Position numbers and translations under genes: made by a program. From Rhizobiaceae bacterium (GTDB taxonomy: Bacteria > Pseudomonadota > Alphaproteobacteria > Rhizobiales > Rhizobiaceae): a stretch of 64,000 nt of DNA. The notes beneath the pieces were generated by a model. It had not been told where the DNA came from. It ran no database searches and was given only the letters and a program-made list of their open reading frames with translations. This document shows, piece by piece, positions 26,047 to 36,087 of this stretch. The DNA is taken from positions 26,057 to 90,056 of the forward strand of contig JAEPMD010000018.1 of assembly GCA_017644105.1 (NCBI GenBank), given 5' to 3'. Numbering within the stretch: position 1 is the stretch's first letter; each line of letters opens with the position of its first letter.

Positions 26047-28395
26047 TTATTCTAAACCCAAACGCTGTCTGTGCAATTGTTCAGCATTTTCGAGCGCTTC
26101 CTCAGGAACTTCAAAGATCTGACCGGGCGATATGCGATCAGGGTTTTCAATTTGTTGCTGATTAGCAAGATAGATCGTTGTATATCTCACACCCGCACCA
26201 TAGGTTCTGCGGGCGATATGCCACAATGTATCACCCCGACGAATGATCACAGATTGACTGCTTGCAGGCTGCAATTCATCCTGCACAATTGTTTTAGGTT
26301 CAGATGTTTCCGCTTCACTAGCAGATGCCACAGTGGTGGAAGTTTCAGCTTCTGTTGTGGTGCTTTCCTCAGTTGCTGTTTCAACTGTCGTTTCACTCGC
26401 TTTTGGTGTTTCAGTCTCAGAGGTCGTAGACGCGTCTGCTGATGCAGAAGTCGTTGTCTCTTCTGACTTCACCATTTCCTCAGTTGCAACGGCTGCAACT
26501 TCTTCAGTTGCTGTCTCAGATGCCTGATTATCTGCAACAGAAGTTCCGGCATCTGTTGACGGTGTTGCTTCCGAAGTGGCTGTTCCTTCAGCAGCGGTCG
26601 AAGCTGAAGAGGTCTCCGTGTTAGTCGCAACTTCTGTTGTTGTTTCAGCTTCGGTAGCAACCGCATCAGCCGGTTTTGGATCTTCCTTGACCATCGCTGT
26701 TTCGGTTTCCGCTACTACCGCAGGTTTCTCTTCTGTCGCCGCGTTATCATTCGATGCAACCGCAGCAAGGGCTTCACCTTCAGGACGGTTAAACGGAACA
26801 ATCGCTCTCAAAATAACCTGATTGGTTTGCTTGTCTTCAAGCGCCGCTGTTATCCTGTGCTGACCAACAGAGAGATCTTTTGTGGCTTCCACAATAAAGC
26901 GTCCATTACTTTCAACATTGGCAATTCCAACTTCTTCGCCATCTGCAAACACCCGGACTTGATATCCCGCAGTACCCGATCCAGCAACGAAGAGTTTATC
27001 ACCCTCAACTTCGACCGCCTCAATACGCACATTTTGCGAAGGTGCTTTTGGTTTTTCAACAACTGGTTTTTCTTCTGCTGGCTTTTCTTCAACAGCGGTT
27101 GCAGCCGCTTGTGTTTCCTCAGCTTTGGTTTCTGAAGTCACTTCTTTCGGCTGCTCAGCCTCAGCATTGGTTGAGGTCAGCGCTTCAGAATTTTGAGCCT
27201 TGTCGGCTGCATTTGTATCTTCGGTGACCAAAGCGGCAACTGTATTTTCAGTCTCTTCAGCAACTTTCTCACTTACTTTCTCGGCAGCAGTCTCAACAGC
27301 AATTTTGGCGGTTTCTACTGCCTCTTTCGCTTTGTCTTGCACTTTCTCAGCGACCTCTGCGGCACCTTCTGTCACTTTATCCATCACCTTTTCAGCCGTA
27401 TCCGCAACTTTGGATGTCACAGTTTCTGCCGTAGATGTATCGGTATTCGCGGCGGTCACAGTTTCCTCTGTTGTAACATTGCTGGCGACTTCCGCAGCTT
27501 TCTCTTCAACAGCAATTGCGGCTTCCGTCGCGGCTTCAGCAACTTCTGTCGCAGTTTCGGTAGCTGTTTCTGTGGCACTTTCGACAGCTGTTTCAACCGC
27601 GCCCTCAACAGCATTCGCTGATTCTGTAGCTGTTGATTCTGTATTGGCGGCTATTTCAGCGGCTTTTTCAACCACCTCTTCCGTCGCAGTTGTCGCATTT
27701 TCGGCAACTTCCGTAGTCGCAGCAGGCTTCTCTTCCGTCGCGCTTTCAGCGGTTGTCGTTGTTTCTTCAACCGGTGCTGCTTCTGGTTGGGTTATGATGC
27801 GGCTCGCCTCACCTGGTTTTTGAACCATGGCAAGCAATTGTCCGCCAGCATCTTCTGGCACTGACACAATGGCTGTTTCTTCCGAAGTCAACGCAACACC
27901 GTTTTCGTCTTCAACCTGAAGCGATAATTGATAATCACCTGAATTAAGCGCTTCATCGAAAATAACAACAAAATCACCGGACGATCCGATTTTCGTCTCA
28001 GCAATCATTTCCTCGCCATTCATCACCTTAAGTGTTGTGTTGGGTTCACCACGACCGGCAATAACCGTCGAACCATCTGGCTCAACACGCAAGAGGTCAA
28101 AGGCTGGCATTACCCAATCTGCTGTTGGCGATGCCGGTTCGCTTGTCGCAGTCTCGCTTGTTGCCTGTTCTTCGGTGGATGTGGCCGCAGCATCGCCAGA
28201 TTGCGTATCACCGGAACTTGTATCCGCAGCACTTGCAACTGGTTCATCTTTCACAGCCTGATCGGTGGCAGCCGGTAAACTTGCCTCAACTGGTGCCTCT
28301 TGTGACTTGCGGTTTTCCAACACGACATAAGTCCCGATACCACCGACAACTATAACACCGCCAAGTGCCATCAATATTGCTTTTAAATTTAGCAT
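26047..28395 (-). CDS. LysM peptidoglycan-binding protein with a very long low-complexity linker
   Basis: This 782-residue envelope protein starts at ATG 28395 (GGAGA upstream; a TTG at 28407 is less likely). It has one N-terminal membrane helix (ILMALGGVIVVGGIGTYVV) and an Ig-like beta domain at about 95-195. A Glu/Ala/Thr/Val-rich linker with many EKAAE/ATE repeats runs from about 200 to 450, followed by a second Ig-like domain (about 450-540), another T/E/S/A-rich stretch and a C-terminal LysM (RRGDTLWHIARRTYGAG near 725) that binds peptidoglycan. The overall plan matches alphaproteobacterial LysM proteins of unknown role, but the linkers are exceptionally long. It probably spans the periplasm from inner membrane to cell wall. 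Confidence 0.85.
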   Translation of the reverse strand: MLNLKAILMALGGVIVVGGIGTYVVLENRKSQEAPVEASLPAATDQAVKDEPVASAADTSSGDTQSGDAAATSTEEQATSETATSEPASPTADWVMPAFDLLRVEPDGSTVIAGRGEPNTTLKVMNGEEMIAETKIGSSGDFVVIFDEALNSGDYQLSLQVEDENGVALTSEETAIVSVPEDAGGQLLAMVQKPGEASRIITQPEAAPVEETTTTAESATEEKPAATTEVAENATTATEEVVEKAAEIAANTESTATESANAVEGAVETAVESATETATETATEVAEAATEAAIAVEEKAAEVASNVTTEETVTAANTDTSTAETVTSKVADTAEKVMDKVTEGAAEVAEKVQDKAKEAVETAKIAVETAAEKVSEKVAEETENTVAALVTEDTNAADKAQNSEALTSTNAEAEQPKEVTSETKAEETQAAATAVEEKPAEEKPVVEKPKAPSQNVRIEAVEVEGDKLFVAGSGTAGYQVRVFADGEEVGIANVESNGRFIVEATKDLSVGQHRITAALEDKQTNQVILRAIVPFNRPEGEALAAVASNDNAATEEKPAVVAETETAMVKEDPKPADAVATEAETTTEVATNTETSSASTAAEGTATSEATPSTDAGTSVADNQASETATEEVAAVATEEMVKSEETTTSASADASTTSETETPKASETTVETATEESTTTEAETSTTVASASEAETSEPKTIVQDELQPASSQSVIIRRGDTLWHIARRTYGAGVRYTTIYLANQQQIENPDRISPGQIFEVPEEALENAEQLHRQRLGLE

Positions 28396-28549
28396 TAAAT
28401 TCTCCAACCAGCGCCAGCTGCGCGCAAACCCGTTTCACCATAATTAACCATTTTATTCCACAGACACAAGTATTGATAATCAAAGCATAATTTGCCCGAA
28501 TAATAGGCAGTTCTTGACGTGAAAATCTTTGTTCTATTCAATAAAATTT

Positions 28550-29125
28550 ATGACAAATTCTAATCAATCGATTCGTTCAATTTGCGTGTATTGTGGTTCT
28601 CAAACTGGTGCGGACCCTGCGTTCAAATCAGCAGCACAAATCCTTGGCACATCCATTGCCGAAAATGGCCTCAAGCTCATTTATGGCGGCGGCACTTACG
28701 GTATCATGGGCGCTGTTGCTGATGCTGCACTTCAAGCCGGCGGACATGTGACCGGCATCATACCAGAATTCTTGCTCGGTAAAGAAGGTGACGTTGATCG
28801 TGTTGGTCATCTCACAAGCTCAATCATCACAAGCAATATGCATGAACGCAAACATAAGATGTTTGACCATGCCGATGCGTTTGTAACCCTCCCAGGCGGG
28901 ATCGGCACACTTGAAGAGCTAACGGAGATCATGACCTGGGCACAACTTGATCGTCACCAGAAACCGATAGTAATTGCCAATATCAATGGATTTTGGGATC
29001 CACTGACCAAACTCATTTCGCATATGAGCGCGCAAGGCTTCATCCATACAGAACATCTGGTTCAGCCCATCGTCGTTGATAGAGCTGAAGATATTATTCC
29101 GCGTGTATTGCAATCAGCTGGGTGA
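28550..29125 (+). CDS. LOG family protein (TIGR00730, cytokinin riboside 5'-monophosphate phosphoribohydrolase-like)
   Basis: This 191-residue Rossmann-fold protein has the diagnostic LPGGIGTLEELTE near residue 108 and YGGGTYGIMG near 47, the phosphoribohydrolase signatures PGGxGTxxE and GGG. Relatives cleave nucleoside 5'-monophosphates to the free base and ribose 5-phosphate. In bacteria without cytokinin signalling the role is uncertain, probably nucleotide clean-up. ATG 28550 is preferred over an upstream TTG at 28529. It is convergent with rarD, overlapping by 12 bases at the 3' ends. Confidence 0.87.
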   Translation: MTNSNQSIRSICVYCGSQTGADPAFKSAAQILGTSIAENGLKLIYGGGTYGIMGAVADAALQAGGHVTGIIPEFLLGKEGDVDRVGHLTSSIITSNMHERKHKMFDHADAFVTLPGGIGTLEELTEIMTWAQLDRHQKPIVIANINGFWDPLTKLISHMSAQGFIHTEHLVQPIVVDRAEDIIPRVLQSAG

Positions 29126-30007
29126 TTTCTTCACCAAAGTATAAGCAAATACACTCATCGCGATCCAAATCAACACAAAGGCGATCATCTTTGTGGTGCT
29201 AAAGGGTTCATCAAATACCAAAACCGCGACCAAGAATATGATCGTTGGCGCGATGAACTGCAACACACCGACCGAAGACATTCGGATAAGCCGCGTGCCA
29301 TTGGTAAATAGCATGAGCGGTACCGCTGTTGCTGCTCCACAGAATAATAGCAAGGCGATATCAAAGGGTTCCGTCTGCCCGAAATGGCTCGTGCCATTAA
29401 ATGTGAGCCACGCAACAATACAGAGCGACGGGATAAGGAGGATCAAAACTTCAAGCATAAAGCCTTGATTAGCGCCAATCGGCAAAGTCTTGCGCAAGTA
29501 AGAATAAACGCTCCACGATCCGGCCAATCCCAATGCCACGAGCGGAATGCTGCCGGCATCCCAGGCCAAAATCGCCACGGCGACGGTCGCAATTGCCGCT
29601 GATATTTTATGTCCACGGCTTAGCTTTTCACCCAATATCGTTGCACCCACTAGGATCGCCCCGAGCGGTGTGATGTAATATCCCATGGATGCTTCAACCG
29701 TGCGCTCCACCGAAATCGCCCAAACGTAAATGCCCCAATTCAACGAGATTAAAAACGCGCAGACGACCGCCATCTCCAGTGTACGCGGTGATTTAAATGC
29801 CGCACGAATATCTGCTGTTCGATTGGTCACGATCAATATCACACCAACAATCGGCAATGACCAGATCACACGATGCGCCACCACCTCAACGGCTGGAATA
29901 TGTTCAACGGCCTTCAAAAGAAATGGCAGCAATCCCCATAAAACAAAGGCGCTCGTTGCATAGAACAAGCCAAGGGGCGTGTCTTCTTGTTGCGGTTTTT
30001 CGGACAC
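29114..30007 (-). CDS. rarD: RarD/EamA-family permease
   Basis: This roughly 297-residue protein has ten predicted membrane helices in two EamA repeats. It contains FYATSAFVLWGLLPFLLK and RVIWSLPIV, typical of RarD (chloramphenicol-sensitive protein family of drug/metabolite transporters). The GTG at 30007 is eight bases past the cimA stop, with a weak AGGCG; a TTG at 30040 inside cimA is the alternative. It is the last gene of the cysS-cimA-rarD unit. Its substrate is unknown. Confidence 0.83.
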   Translation of the reverse strand: MSEKPQQEDTPLGLFYATSAFVLWGLLPFLLKAVEHIPAVEVVAHRVIWSLPIVGVILIVTNRTADIRAAFKSPRTLEMAVVCAFLISLNWGIYVWAISVERTVEASMGYYITPLGAILVGATILGEKLSRGHKISAAIATVAVAILAWDAGSIPLVALGLAGSWSVYSYLRKTLPIGANQGFMLEVLILLIPSLCIVAWLTFNGTSHFGQTEPFDIALLLFCGAATAVPLMLFTNGTRLIRMSSVGVLQFIAPTIIFLVAVLVFDEPFSTTKMIAFVLIWIAMSVFAYTLVKKSPS

Positions 30008-30014
30008 TTTTCGC

Positions 30015-31631
30015 CTATTCTGCCGCAAATTGGCCGGCAAGGCTTCGGTTTTTCATCAGCTTAAAGACTATGGAATCCATCAGCGCCTGGAAGGATGCAT
30101 CGATGATATTGTCAGAGACACCTACCGTCCACCAACGACGACCCGTGCCATCGCGCGATTCAATCAAAACCCGGGTGATCGCTTCCGTACCACCATTTAA
30201 GATACGCACTTTATAATCCACCAATTCAAGGTCTGATATCTCGTTTTGATATTTACCAAGGTCTTTGCGCAAGGCTTTATCAAGCGCGTTGACCGGACCC
30301 TGCCCTTCAGCAACAGACATGGCTTCATGACCATCAATATGCGCTTTAACCACAGCTTCCGAAACAGTTTTGAGATCACCATTGGCATCAAAACGACGCT
30401 CCACCATCACGCGGAAGCTTTCAACTTCGAAGAACTTCGGAATTGTGCCGAGGGTTTTGAGCGCCAATAGCTCAAAAGATGCATCTGCACCCTCATAGGC
30501 ATAACCCACGGCTTCGCGTTCCTTGAGGATCGAAATTAGCGTATCAAGCTTTGGATCTGATTTATCAACGCGCACCCCACGGCGCTCCAATGCGTCGATA
30601 AAGTTGGACTTGCCACCTTGATCAGACACCATCACTTTGCGCAAATTGCCAACACTTTCTGGCGGCACATGCTCGTAAGTCTTTGGATCTTTCAGCAAGG
30701 CAGACGCATGAATACCGGCCTTTGTTGCAAAGGCGGAGGCACCAACAAATGGCGACTGCGCTTCAGGTGAGCGATTAAGCAATTCATCAAAAGCGCGAGA
30801 AATTTCAGTCAGCTTCTTAAGTTGATCTTCTTCTATGCCCAGTTCAACTTGCTCGGCATAATAGGGTTTAAGCATCAATGTCGGAATCAGTGTAACGAGA
30901 TTGGCATTGCCGCAGCGTTCACCGATACCATTGAGCGTACCTTGAATCTGGCAAACACCCGCTTCTACCGCAGCCAATGAATTGGCCACCGCTTGTCCCG
31001 TATCATTATGTGCATGAATACCCAAATGATCGCCTGGTACGCCAGCTTCGATAAGTTTTCCAACAATGTCTGCTACTTCGTTGGGCTGCGTGCCACCATT
31101 GGTGTCGCACAATACAATCCAGCGCGCGCCGCTGTCATAGGCAGTTTTCGCACAAGCCAATGCGTATTCTGGGTTGGCCTTAAATCCATCAAAGAAATGC
31201 TCGCAATCGACCATCGGTTCTTTACCGGCATCGATTGTTGCTTTGACACTCTCTTGAATGGTTTCAAGATTTTCTTCATTGGTGCAACCCAAGGCCACAC
31301 GCACATGATAATCCCAGGATTTGGCGACAAAACAAACGGATTGACCAGCTGCTTGCACCAGAGCAGCGAGCCCTGGGTCATTGGACGCCGAAATCCCAGC
31401 ACGCTTTGTCATCCCAAAGGCTACAAAGGCCGCATTTCTGGTTCGTTGCTTTTGAAAGAACGCCGTATCCGTGGGATTGGCACCTGGATATCCACCTTCA
31501 ATGTAATCCACGCCAAGCTCATCAAGCATATTGGCGATGCTGATTTTATCCTCCAGCGAGAAGTCGATACCGGGGGTCTGCTGACCATCCCGCAACGTTG
31601 TATCGAATAGATAAAGCCTCCGCTTACTCAC
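30015..31631 (-). CDS. cimA: (R)-citramalate synthase
   Basis: This 538-residue HMGL-family enzyme condenses pyruvate and acetyl-CoA to citramalate, giving 2-oxobutanoate for isoleucine without threonine deaminase. It has [26 protein letters not shown] and the metal site [13 protein letters not shown]. The C-terminal LeuA-type regulatory domain (about 400-538) would bind the feedback inhibitor, isoleucine in known CimA. The length and the QQTPGIDFS motif fit the CimA branch (TIGR00977) rather than LeuA. GTG 31631 overlaps the cysS stop by four bases (GTGA) with GGGAG eight bases upstream. Confidence 0.88.
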   Translation of the reverse strand: MSKRRLYLFDTTLRDGQQTPGIDFSLEDKISIANMLDELGVDYIEGGYPGANPTDTAFFQKQRTRNAAFVAFGMTKRAGISASNDPGLAALVQAAGQSVCFVAKSWDYHVRVALGCTNEENLETIQESVKATIDAGKEPMVDCEHFFDGFKANPEYALACAKTAYDSGARWIVLCDTNGGTQPNEVADIVGKLIEAGVPGDHLGIHAHNDTGQAVANSLAAVEAGVCQIQGTLNGIGERCGNANLVTLIPTLMLKPYYAEQVELGIEEDQLKKLTEISRAFDELLNRSPEAQSPFVGASAFATKAGIHASALLKDPKTYEHVPPESVGNLRKVMVSDQGGKSNFIDALERRGVRVDKSDPKLDTLISILKEREAVGYAYEGADASFELLALKTLGTIPKFFEVESFRVMVERRFDANGDLKTVSEAVVKAHIDGHEAMSVAEGQGPVNALDKALRKDLGKYQNEISDLELVDYKVRILNGGTEAITRVLIESRDGTGRRWWTVGVSDNIIDASFQALMDSIVFKLMKNRSLAGQFAAE

Positions 31632-33052
31632 CGTGCCATCTCCCAATTTGTCACGCGTTCACCCGTTTCCGGATCCTTGCCATCTTTGAGCACAACGCCC
31701 ATAGCCTTTAATTCATCGCGAATTAAATCCGCCTGCGCCCAGTCTTTATCAGCAAGAGCTGCAAGTCGTTGCGCGACTTTCTCCTCAATATCAGATGAAG
31801 CATCTTCTGATAATTCTTCTGCCACAGGCAGCAACCCGAGCAAATCAGCACTTGCAGCAAATGTAGCGGCTGCTTCATCACTCTCATGTGCTTTGCCAGC
31901 CAATGTATGAATGGCTTGAATAGCATTGACGGTGTTTAAATCATCAAGAAGCGCATCCATGACGGCTGGTGCCACATCGCCAGCTTTGTTTTCAACGGTC
32001 GGCCATTTTTTCCAAATCGCCTCTGCTTCTTCCAAACGCTTGACGGAAAAATCAATCGGCTCGCGATAATGCGTCATGAGCATTGCAAGTTTGAGCACCT
32101 GCCCTGACCATTTGCGCCCGCCAAATTTGTCATTCGTCATCAGCTCTGTGATCGTGACAAAATTACCATCAGACTTCGACATTTTGCGGCCTTCAAGCTG
32201 CAAGAAACCATTATGCATCCAAGTATGGGCCATTTTATCTTCGCCATGCGCACAGCAAGACTGGGCAATCTCATTTTCATGATGCGGGAAGATCAAATCT
32301 AGCCCACCACCGTGAATATCAAAGACCTCGCCTAAATGTTCACGCGCCATAACTGAACATTCAATATGCCAACCTGGGCGACCTTTAATATTTTGCACCT
32401 CACCGTCTTGAGTAAATTCCGCGTCCCAACCAGGTTCAGATTCAGTCGATTCTTTCCAAAGTACAAAGTCACCGGCATTGCGTTTGTGATCTTCGACTGC
32501 GATCCGGGCACCAGCTTTTTGATCTTCCAGTTTTCGATTGGATAAAGCACCGTAATTTGGCATGGATTCCACACTGAAAAGAACCTCCCGCCCCTGTGCA
32601 CCTTCTGCGACATAAGCAAAACCTTTATTGATCAGATCCTGCGCCATTTCAGCCATTGCAGTCACATATTCAGTTGCGCGCGGTTCAATATCCGGCGCCA
32701 AGCAACCTAATGCCTTAACATCTGCATGATATTGCATTGTGGTCTTTTCAGTCACTTTGGCAATTGCGTCATTGAGCGGTAATTGTGGGAAATCTCGCAA
32801 AGCACGTGCATTAATTTTGTCGTCAACATCAGTGATGTTGCGAACATATTTGACATGGTCATTGCCGTAAACACTACGCAACACCCGGTTTAACACATCA
32901 AATACAATTACCGGACGGGCATTACCAATATGTGCGAAATCATAAACAGTCGGACCGCACACATACATGCGCACGTTCTTGTCATCGATTGGCACAAACT
33001 CTGATTTCTCTCGTGTCAGAGTATTATAAAGTTGCAATGTTCCCATCACCAT
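31628..33052 (-). CDS. cysS: Cysteinyl-tRNA synthetase
   Basis: This class I synthetase charges tRNA-Cys. The 474-residue protein has the zinc-site Cys and HIGH-type motif [16 protein letters not shown] at about 32-47, [10 protein letters not shown] and HHENEIAQS for zinc binding, and KMSKSDGNF near 293. AGGGA precedes ATG 33052; an ATG two codons on is also possible. It heads an operon with cimA and rarD and is preceded by a promoter and a short Ile/Cys-rich ORF. Confidence 0.95.
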   Translation of the reverse strand: MVMGTLQLYNTLTREKSEFVPIDDKNVRMYVCGPTVYDFAHIGNARPVIVFDVLNRVLRSVYGNDHVKYVRNITDVDDKINARALRDFPQLPLNDAIAKVTEKTTMQYHADVKALGCLAPDIEPRATEYVTAMAEMAQDLINKGFAYVAEGAQGREVLFSVESMPNYGALSNRKLEDQKAGARIAVEDHKRNAGDFVLWKESTESEPGWDAEFTQDGEVQNIKGRPGWHIECSVMAREHLGEVFDIHGGGLDLIFPHHENEIAQSCCAHGEDKMAHTWMHNGFLQLEGRKMSKSDGNFVTITELMTNDKFGGRKWSGQVLKLAMLMTHYREPIDFSVKRLEEAEAIWKKWPTVENKAGDVAPAVMDALLDDLNTVNAIQAIHTLAGKAHESDEAAATFAASADLLGLLPVAEELSEDASSDIEEKVAQRLAALADKDWAQADLIRDELKAMGVVLKDGKDPETGERVTNWEMAR

Positions 33053-33149
33053 TCATCCCTAAAGCGCATATCAATAGCTTTTCCGGCCCGTTGTCCGGTC
33101 GTTCAATTGTCATGTAAAAGGAGACGAAAACGGCCAGACCAGCGAGACG

Positions 33150-33206
33150 CTAGCAGATAATAATGCCGCAAATAATAATAGCAGTAGTGCTGTTTTTCGT
33201 ATTCAT
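33150..33206 (-). CDS. Possible 18-residue leader peptide rich in Ile and Cys
   Basis: A 19-codon ORF encodes MNTKNSTTAIIICGIIIC. Six Ile and two Cys codons are packed into the last nine positions, and TAG follows the second Cys. It lies about 100 bases upstream of cysS in the same direction, in an operon that charges tRNA-Cys and makes the isoleucine precursor citramalate. AAGGG lies just upstream, but the predicted transcription start is very near the ATG, so it might be read leaderless. A small hairpin (stem CTAGCG/CGCTGG) overlaps its stop. No classical terminator follows, so an attenuation role is only a hypothesis. Confidence 0.35.
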   Translation of the reverse strand: MNTKNSTTAIIICGIIIC

Positions 33207-33212
33207 GAAACC

Positions 33213-33241
33213 CTTATGCCGCGCAAAGTCGTGTCGGTCAA
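33213..33241 (-). promoter_or_regulatory. Candidate promoter of the cysS operon
   Basis: On the minus strand TTGACC (33236-33241) and CATAAG (33213-33218) are 17 bases apart. This places a transcription start near 33206, right at the mini-ORF ATG. The SRAP gene ends 27 bases upstream of the -35 element. Confidence 0.5.
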
Positions 33242-33268
33242 GATCATTTTGATATCTTTTGGCGATAA

Positions 33269-34063
33269 TTAAAACAGATCCATCTGATCTGAATTTGCGG
33301 CTTTCTTGGACGCCGCTTTCTTTGGTTTTTCTAAGGGTGTTTGCGCCAGTGCAAGCTGCTCTTGTGTCAACGCAACTTGAAGCTCAGGCCCAGTATTAGC
33401 CACTTTATTGACAGCATCAGAAACGGCGATCGTTTCGAAGAAATCATCATCAGCAGGCTTCATTAAGTGTTCGACATGCCGCGGTTCTTGATTTTTGCAA
33501 TCCAGCCACTGAGTAAAATCTTCAGGATCAATCACCACAGGCATTCGATGATGCACAGGCGAAAGCGTGTTGTTCGCAGCTGTTGTGAGAATTGCAGCAG
33601 TGTCAACTTCCGACCCATCGGGTGATGACCAAGTTTCCATCAGACCTGCAAAGGCTACGATTTTCGCATGTTTGGGGCGCACCCAATAGGCTTGCGACTT
33701 TTCCTTAGACCCTTTGGGCGGCCGCTTCCACTCGTAAAACCCAGATGCTGGCACCAAAACCCGCCGATGGCGCATCGCAGCTTTAAAAGATGCTTTGCCG
33801 ATCGCGGTTTCGCTTCTCGCGTTGGTGAGCAGCGGGAAATCTTTCGGATCCTTCACCCAGGATGGCGTGAACCCCCAACGCACCAGCATTGCCTTTCGGT
33901 TTGGAAGGTTTGAGCCCTTATCCGTGGCAGGGCCTTCGATGATAATCATCACCGGCTGGGTTGGTGCAATATTGTATCGCTCCGGAAATTGATCTATTTC
34001 CAGTAGAGCAAAAAATTCTGCGATCTCATCCGGACTCGCTGTTAGTGAAAATCGACCACACAT
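33269..34063 (-). CDS. SRAP domain protein (YedK/HMCES family)
   Basis: This 264-residue protein shields abasic sites in single-stranded DNA by forming a covalent bond through its N-terminal Cys2 once Met is removed (MCGRFSLT). Other active-site parts are visible: NARSETA near 95, VPASGFYEW (catalytic Glu region) near 125 and HHRMPVV near 177. The last 30 residues are Lys/Ala-rich and probably disordered. The divergent neighbour is a Nudix hydrolase; both could act in DNA or nucleotide damage control. Confidence 0.92.
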   Translation of the reverse strand: MCGRFSLTASPDEIAEFFALLEIDQFPERYNIAPTQPVMIIIEGPATDKGSNLPNRKAMLVRWGFTPSWVKDPKDFPLLTNARSETAIGKASFKAAMRHRRVLVPASGFYEWKRPPKGSKEKSQAYWVRPKHAKIVAFAGLMETWSSPDGSEVDTAAILTTAANNTLSPVHHRMPVVIDPEDFTQWLDCKNQEPRHVEHLMKPADDDFFETIAVSDAVNKVANTGPELQVALTQEQLALAQTPLEKPKKAASKKAANSDQMDLF

Positions 34064-34125
34064 GACTAAACATTGTCAGAGGTTTAAATGTCGGGTCAAG
34101 TTTAAAGATGAAAACACGTTAAATT

Positions 34126-34527
34126 ATGCAAAATCTCGACTATAAACTCGGCGCATCCGCCATTGTGGTTTCAAACAGCAAATATTTGCTCATCAAACGC
34201 GGCAAGGAGCCATCCAAAGGCATGTATTCCTTCCCGGGCGGTCATGTAGAACCAGGGGAAAGCTTGGAAAATGCTGCCGTCAGAGAGCTGAAAGAAGAAA
34301 CCAATCTCGACGGACATAATCCACGACCTTTCGCAGAATATGATCTTGGCCACAAAATACCGCGTTTTAGATTGCATGTCTTTTTGGTTGATGTAATCGA
34401 CGTAATTGGTGCGATGGCAGGCGATGATGCCGCTGATTTGGGATGGTATACTTATCAAGAAGCAATCACCCTACCTTTGACAAAAAATGTAGCCGAATGC
34501 CTCGAGAAACTCGAATTTCGTCTGTAA
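34126..34527 (+). CDS. Nudix hydrolase
   Basis: This 133-residue protein has the Nudix box beginning at GGHVEPGESLENAAVRELKE (about residues 37-56) and finishing EETNL. The glycine usually found after EE-x is Asn here, a small departure from GX5EX7REUXEEXGU. The metal-binding Glu residues are all present. The family hydrolyses nucleoside diphosphates linked to another group; the MutT-like size suggests a nucleotide substrate, but it is not specified. It is a single gene, divergent from the SRAP gene across 62 bases. Confidence 0.87.
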   Translation: MQNLDYKLGASAIVVSNSKYLLIKRGKEPSKGMYSFPGGHVEPGESLENAAVRELKEETNLDGHNPRPFAEYDLGHKIPRFRLHVFLVDVIDVIGAMAGDDAADLGWYTYQEAITLPLTKNVAECLEKLEFRL

Positions 34528-34636
34528 TAAGCCAAAAAATCCCATTGTAAGCCCGTTCGCTCAAGAGATTGTGATCTAAGTTGCATAGAAGTGGGTAAAT
34601 TAATCCGCCATAGTGCTGCCAAAAGGAGATTTTGGC

Positions 34637-35620
34637 ATGAAACGCACCTTCATCACCCTCTTCATAATCACCCTCTTCATAACATTGATTATGGGCATGA
34701 CCCATGCCGCCGCAGACCCGAATTTCTGGAAATTTGAATGGCCGCGGACAGATTTTTCAAAAAGTTCCGTTGATTTTGTCGACATCTTATCCGGTGGCCC
34801 ACCCAAGGATGGCATTCCATCAATCGATGATCCCAAATTTTGGCCTGTCAGTGAAATAAATGGTTTGGAAGAGCATGAGCCGGTGCTGAGTGTGACCGTC
34901 AACGGCGAAACAAAAGCCTATCCCTTACGAATTTTGACATGGCATGAAATCGTCAATGATACAATTGGCGGCACACCTGTTGCTGTGACCTATTGCCCTC
35001 TCTGCAATGCAGCAGTGGTGTTTGATCGCAGGATTCGCGGAGGCGTCACAGAGTTTGGTGTGAGCGGAAAGCTACGCTACTCCGATATGATCATGTATGA
35101 CCGCGTGACCGAAAGCTGGTGGCAGCAATTCACCGGTGAAGCGATCGTTGGCAGCTTGCTTGGTGAGAAACTCGAAATCCTCCCCTCACGAACAGAATCA
35201 TGGTCTCGCTTTGCAAAACGTCACCCCAAAGCTGAGGTCTTAGTTCCAACCAACGAACATATGCGCCGATACGGGACCAATCCTTATGTTGGATATGATA
35301 CTGCAAACCGACCATTCCTGTTCAACGGTGAATTTCCTGAAGGCATACCACCATTGACATATGTGATTGCCGTGAAAGATGCCAACAAACCTTTTGTCAT
35401 CTCTCTTCAAAAATTGCGTGATGAACAGAGTGTGGAACGAGAAGGTGTCACCCTTACTTGGACCGATGGCATGCGATCAGCACTTGATTCTCGGCAAATT
35501 TCAAAAGGTCGCCAAATCGGCAATGTGACAGCAAAGCGCGGTGATGAAGATGTTGCTTACGATTTGACATTCGCATTCGTCACCCATGCCTTTATGCCGG
35601 ATGTGCCAATTGAGCAGTAA
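34637..35620 (+). CDS. DUF3179 domain-containing exported protein
   Basis: This 327-residue protein has an N-terminal signal peptide (KRTFITLFIITLFITLIMGMTHAAA), and ATG 34637 is preceded by AAGGAG. The body matches DUF3179: DPKFWPV, YPLRILTWHEIVND, VTYCPLCNAAVVFDR and the SWWQQFTGEAIVGS stretch. The CPLCN pair of cysteines is invariant in the family and could bind metal or form a disulfide. No function is established. It stands alone between Nudix and the TIGR02301 gene. Confidence 0.85.
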   Translation: MKRTFITLFIITLFITLIMGMTHAAADPNFWKFEWPRTDFSKSSVDFVDILSGGPPKDGIPSIDDPKFWPVSEINGLEEHEPVLSVTVNGETKAYPLRILTWHEIVNDTIGGTPVAVTYCPLCNAAVVFDRRIRGGVTEFGVSGKLRYSDMIMYDRVTESWWQQFTGEAIVGSLLGEKLEILPSRTESWSRFAKRHPKAEVLVPTNEHMRRYGTNPYVGYDTANRPFLFNGEFPEGIPPLTYVIAVKDANKPFVISLQKLRDEQSVEREGVTLTWTDGMRSALDSRQISKGRQIGNVTAKRGDEDVAYDLTFAFVTHAFMPDVPIEQ

Positions 35621-35673
35621 AATCATCTGATTGGTATTTCAACACATCTGAAATTGAGATATAGGCTATTGCC

Positions 35674-36087
35674 ATGTCGTTATCTTTATGCAGATGTGTT
35701 GTTTTATCGCTCTTTGTCGGCCTGTGGGCAGCGTCGGGTGCTTTTGCGCAACAAGCCGGTTCAGCACCGCTACAAAATTCAACACCACCTTATGAAGATA
35801 GGCTTCATCGCGTTGCGGAACTCGTTGGGTCACTGCATTACATCACCAATTTATGTGGCACAGCCAAAAACGATCAGTTTCGTATCAAGATGCAAGAGTT
35901 TATCGAAGCAGAGACCTTGAACGAACCACTTCGGCGAAAGCTTCTCATATCGAAGTATAACAAAGGATATCGGGCTTTTGCCTCTGTCTATACAAGCTGC
36001 ACAGATTCGGCCAAGCTTGTGGAAACTAACTATCGTACGGAAGGAAAAGCGCTCATTGAGGAGCTTTTATCGCGATATTCGAACTAA
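35674..36087 (+). CDS. TIGR02301 family exported protein
   Basis: This 137-residue protein has a signal peptide (SLSLCRCVVLSLFVGLWAASGAFA) followed by a short mature domain containing two well-separated cysteines (LCGTAKN near 65, SCTDSAK near 109). This matches the uncharacterised TIGR02301 family of alphaproteobacteria, for which a disulfide is suspected. The GYRAF and NYRTEG motifs also fit. The function is unknown. Confidence 0.82.
   Translation: MSLSLCRCVVLSLFVGLWAASGAFAQQAGSAPLQNSTPPYEDRLHRVAELVGSLHYITNLCGTAKNDQFRIKMQEFIEAETLNEPLRRKLLISKYNKGYRAFASVYTSCTDSAKLVETNYRTEGKALIEELLSRYSN

Noticed and set aside
26333..27823. Long open frames on the plus strand (up to about 207 codons) opposite the LysM protein
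   Set aside because: They mirror the E/A/T/V repeat codons of the minus-strand gene, give Ser/Ala/Val low-complexity translations and have no ribosome sites.
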